64,000 nucleotides of DNA, taken from contig CALJOK010000103.1 in assembly GCA_937981555.1 (NCBI GenBank), positions 1 to 64,000 of the forward strand. The letters run 5' to 3'. A program made the position numbers and the translations under genes. The stretch's first letter is position 1; every line of letters starts with the position of its first letter. The notes below the pieces were generated by a model. That model saw only the letters and a program-made list of their open reading frames with translations, had not been told where the DNA came from and did no database searches. Of this stretch, positions 61,763 through 64,000 are shown piece by piece. The DNA is from an uncultured Saprospiraceae bacterium. Lineage in GTDB: Bacteria; Bacteroidota; Bacteroidia; Chitinophagales; Saprospiraceae.

Positions 61763-63274
61763 ATGAAAAGACAAATTACCATTAACTTCTTATTCATTTT
61801 CTTTTTCCTAACATCTTTACATGCACAAGAATTTACCCTACTAGATCATTTTGATGGTTTACCAAATAATGACAATACAGAGGATTATTATTTTGAAGCT
61901 ATCTCACATCAAGGTGAAATATATGCAGCGGGTACAACAAGAGCAATTAATGCCCAAGGGAATCAAGGTGATTTACTTTTAATAGCTAAATATAATAATA
62001 GTGGTCAGCGAACAAATAGTGCAACCTATGGATTTTCAGAACTTTTCCCTACAAAATTATTATCGCTGGCAAATGGGAATCTTCTCGTAACTGGGCAAGA
62101 CGCTGACATCGGGTTTATCATTATATTGGATACTGATTTAAACGTAATAGCTGCTGAAAATTTCGACTTCGTGTTGACAGATATTGTCGAAAATAGCGAT
62201 GGTAGTTTTACAACTGTAGCAGGAGATGACCTTATCCATATCGGAACAGATTTAGAAGTTACTTCGTCTGTCGATTTAGATAGTGCTAACTTTACTTCCT
62301 TGGTAAGCATAAAGTCTAAAGGAGATAATTATATGGTTTTAGGAATGCTTACTAACCCACCTTCATCTAGTTCTGGTTTTCCTACGTCATTATATGGGGC
62401 AGAAGATATTCTTGTTGCGGAATTAACAACAAGTGGAGAAGTCGTATGGGCAAAAAATTATGGAGGATCTAATATTGATAATGTAGCCTTTGTAAATATA
62501 GACCTAGGTCATTTAGGTGAAATTATCCCTACACAAGATGGCAACTTTATTTTCAATGCTCAAACTAAATCAGCCAATGGTGATATTACCCAAGACTTCG
62601 GAAACGGTGATAATGACTATGATATGTGGGTGGTAAAAATTGAACCGACCGGCAATATTATATGGCAAGCCAAATTAGGTACAAAGGCTAATGAATTTGG
62701 TGCTCGGCTTACAGAGCTAAGTAATGGGAATATTGTAGCGCCTGTTTCTTTAAGTGCATTTAATGAATCGCAAGATGTATTAAGCTGTACAGATTGTCAG
62801 GGCGATGTAGGTTGGTCTTGTGTGCTTGATCAACAAACTGGTGCTATCCTAGAACAAAACTGGATAGATGGGGCAGGAGATGAATTTATTTCTCGATGGG
62901 TAGAAAACGGTGATCACTTACTGGGTTTTGGTTATTCAGAATCAAATGTACTAGCTGGAGTAGAATTAGATGATTACGATGCGATTGTTGTTAAATGGAA
63001 TCTTTCAACTGGAACCACTCCAACAAAGAATTTATTAACTGATGCTGAACTACAAGTGTATCCGAACCCTTCTGGTGATTGGATAAAGTTAGAATTTCCA
63101 AAGACGACATTCTTTACACAAAAACAATTATTGATTTACGACTTGAATGGTAGAGAGATGATGTCAATAATGATTTCATCAGACGATACGGTACTTGATA
63201 TTTCATCATTGGCTACTGGGCATTATAGTATTAAGGTTGGAGATGAGGGGAGTGTTTCTTTTGTTAAAAAGTAA
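61763..63274 (+). CDS. Secreted protein with type A sorting domain
   Basis: A 503-residue exported protein with signal LFIFFFLTSLHAQ. Residues 25-420 consist of beta-propeller-like repeats with recurring motifs (GDLLLIAKYNNSGQ, GEVVWAKNYGGSNIDNVAFV, YDMWVVKIEPTGNIIWQAKL), resembling proteins with repeats of the form DxWVxK-x-GxxxWxK-x-GG found in secreted proteins of this phylum. The last ~75 residues (LQVYPNPSGDWIKLEFPKT to VSFVKK) are a type A type IX secretion tail (Por_Secre_tail). It would be exported and attached to the surface or released. The function of the propeller is unknown. Confidence 0.85.
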   Translation: MKRQITINFLFIFFFLTSLHAQEFTLLDHFDGLPNNDNTEDYYFEAISHQGEIYAAGTTRAINAQGNQGDLLLIAKYNNSGQRTNSATYGFSELFPTKLLSLANGNLLVTGQDADIGFIIILDTDLNVIAAENFDFVLTDIVENSDGSFTTVAGDDLIHIGTDLEVTSSVDLDSANFTSLVSIKSKGDNYMVLGMLTNPPSSSSGFPTSLYGAEDILVAELTTSGEVVWAKNYGGSNIDNVAFVNIDLGHLGEIIPTQDGNFIFNAQTKSANGDITQDFGNGDNDYDMWVVKIEPTGNIIWQAKLGTKANEFGARLTELSNGNIVAPVSLSAFNESQDVLSCTDCQGDVGWSCVLDQQTGAILEQNWIDGAGDEFISRWVENGDHLLGFGYSESNVLAGVELDDYDAIVVKWNLSTGTTPTKNLLTDAELQVYPNPSGDWIKLEFPKTTFFTQKQLLIYDLNGREMMSIMISSDDTVLDISSLATGHYSIKVGDEGSVSFVKK

Positions 63275-63394
63275 TGAACTATTTTATTTTATTTGTATGG
63301 TATAGTTCCCATTTTTTAATTGAATAACTAAAAGTTTAAAAAGTACAAAAGTAATTTATCAAAAGGAGTAACTAAATTTTTTAAAACACATATC

Positions 63395-64000
63395 ATGAAA
63401 GAAAAAAGATTTCTTACCTATTTAATTTTTGTAATACTTATTTGTTTTTGTGACTCAACAACTGGTCAAATTAATTTTGAAAAAATAAAAGGTTACGTGC
63501 AGGACAAAAAAGGAAATTTTACAAAGAAATGTAAATGCTATTACCCTGTACATAAAAAAAGAACATTTTCGGAAAAAATGGAAGATGGTGCGTGGGCAGC
63601 TTTTACATGGACAGGGGAGTGTAAAAATGGTTTTATTACAGGTAAAGGTACTTTTGAGTCAAAAAACCCCCATTCTCGAAAAGAATATAAATATGAGCGA
63701 TATATTGGAGAATATGAAAAAGGATACCGAAAAGGAAGAGGAGTTTATTCCATGTATAGGAGTAGTAATTTAAGTTATAAAGGGGTGAAAGAATATTATA
63801 AGTTAGATGGTTATTTCGACGATAGAGTTGGTGCCATAAAAGCAGTATGTTACGATTCTCAAGGCAATGCAATGGACTACAGGGAGTGGAGAAACGGAAA
63901 GATACAATCTAATGATTTACGAGATAAACTTCCAAGAATAAATCACTTTTGGAAAAGCAATAATTTCGGTGGTGAGAAACGAAAACAAGGTGATTACAAA
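63395..64000 (+). CDS. MORN-like secreted protein, truncated by window end
   Basis: The first 202 codons of a gene that runs off the right edge. A signal peptide (LTYLIFVILICFCDSTTGQ) is followed by a Cys-containing stretch (FTKKCKCYYPVHKKR) and repeated Gly/Tyr motifs: GECKNGFITGKGTFES and YIGEYEKGYRKGRGVYSMY, the form of MORN repeats (about 14-23 residue beta-hairpins). Another degenerate unit, YFDDRVGAIKAVCYDS, follows. MORN proteins bind lipids or act as scaffolds; here the function is unknown. A second reading frame at 63585-63773 overlaps but has no independent support. Confidence 0.7.
   Translation, partial: MKEKRFLTYLIFVILICFCDSTTGQINFEKIKGYVQDKKGNFTKKCKCYYPVHKKRTFSEKMEDGAWAAFTWTGECKNGFITGKGTFESKNPHSRKEYKYERYIGEYEKGYRKGRGVYSMYRSSNLSYKGVKEYYKLDGYFDDRVGAIKAVCYDSQGNAMDYREWRNGKIQSNDLRDKLPRINHFWKSNNFGGEKRKQGDYK

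Noticed and set aside
63585-63773. A 62-residue plus-strand frame
   Set aside because: It lies inside the MORN-like gene in another frame and has no independent support.
1-64000. tRNA, rRNA or insertion-sequence transposase genes
   Set aside because: None recognised by eye; the inverted repeats noted lack transposase reading frames.

Overview
The window is low-GC DNA from a member of the Bacteroidota, probably of the Saprospiria type. The signs are type IX secretion C-terminal domains of both kinds, a PorP/SprF protein, a TonB receptor of the carboxypeptidase-regulatory/outer-membrane-barrel kind, LytS/LytTR signalling, and several matches to the phylum's TAnnTTTG -7 promoter box. I see no rRNA, tRNA, ribosomal-protein or other housekeeping cluster. 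A plasmid-type replication and partition region lies near the middle, so the molecule may be a large plasmid or chromid, or a chromosome carrying an integrated plasmid backbone. The window alone cannot decide this.

Layout. (1) 1-9685, minus strand: one surface-polysaccharide operon reading pseB, pseC, pseF, pseI, an AsnB-like ligase, a hexapeptide acyltransferase, a Wzx flippase, a capsule-type glycosyltransferase and the start of a Wzy-like polymerase. It makes and uses CMP-pseudaminic acid, but no pseG or pseH is present in the window. (2) 10160-24000: secreted and envelope genes. These are a PKD protein with a type B sorting domain, a GMC oxidoreductase with a small membrane partner, a lipoprotein, a DUF1972/GT4 glycosyltransferase, a 1719-residue adhesin-like protein with a recent 759-bp internal duplication, and a barrel protein with a Cys/His segment. 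(3) 23856-32319, minus strand: a carbon-monoxide-dehydrogenase-type (form II, AYRGAGR) locus with coxG, coxS, coxL, coxM, a MoxR ATPase (coxD-like), a VWA protein (coxE-like), a VF530 protein and a second SRPBCC protein. It is interrupted by a lipoprotein gene and by dispersed palindromes.

(4) 33879-39402: the replicon core. It has a ParA ATPase, a ribbon-helix-helix partner, eight arrays of 8-bp units (consensus AAACTGCA) spread over 3 kb, an iteron field of 11 clear copies with a 94-bp higher-order period, a perfect 26-bp-arm iteron hairpin, 22-bp tandem repeats, a consensus promoter and a Rep_3 initiator. (5) 39523-45802: a KilA-N protein, a PIF1/RecD-like helicase with HRDC and HTH domains, and a TonB receptor. 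(6) 45930-53884, minus strand: a three-gene set of YqiJ-like protein, flotillin (YqiK-like) and a giant DUF3686 AAA+ ATPase. (7) 54160-55700: a decayed response-regulator/AraC gene with one in-frame stop, palindromes, and a multibranched structured non-coding block. (8) 55704-64000, plus strand: a PP2C phosphatase, a beta-propeller LytS-type sensor kinase overlapping a receiver-LytTR regulator fused to a degenerate class III cyclase domain, a small barrel protein, a type IX secreted protein and a truncated MORN-like secreted protein.

The strongest candidates for new biology are the replicon core (8-bp centromere arrays, one overlapping the parA promoter), the pseudo-cyclase response regulator, the flotillin/giant-ATPase operon, and a thrice-repeated unnamed domain in the 1719-residue protein.
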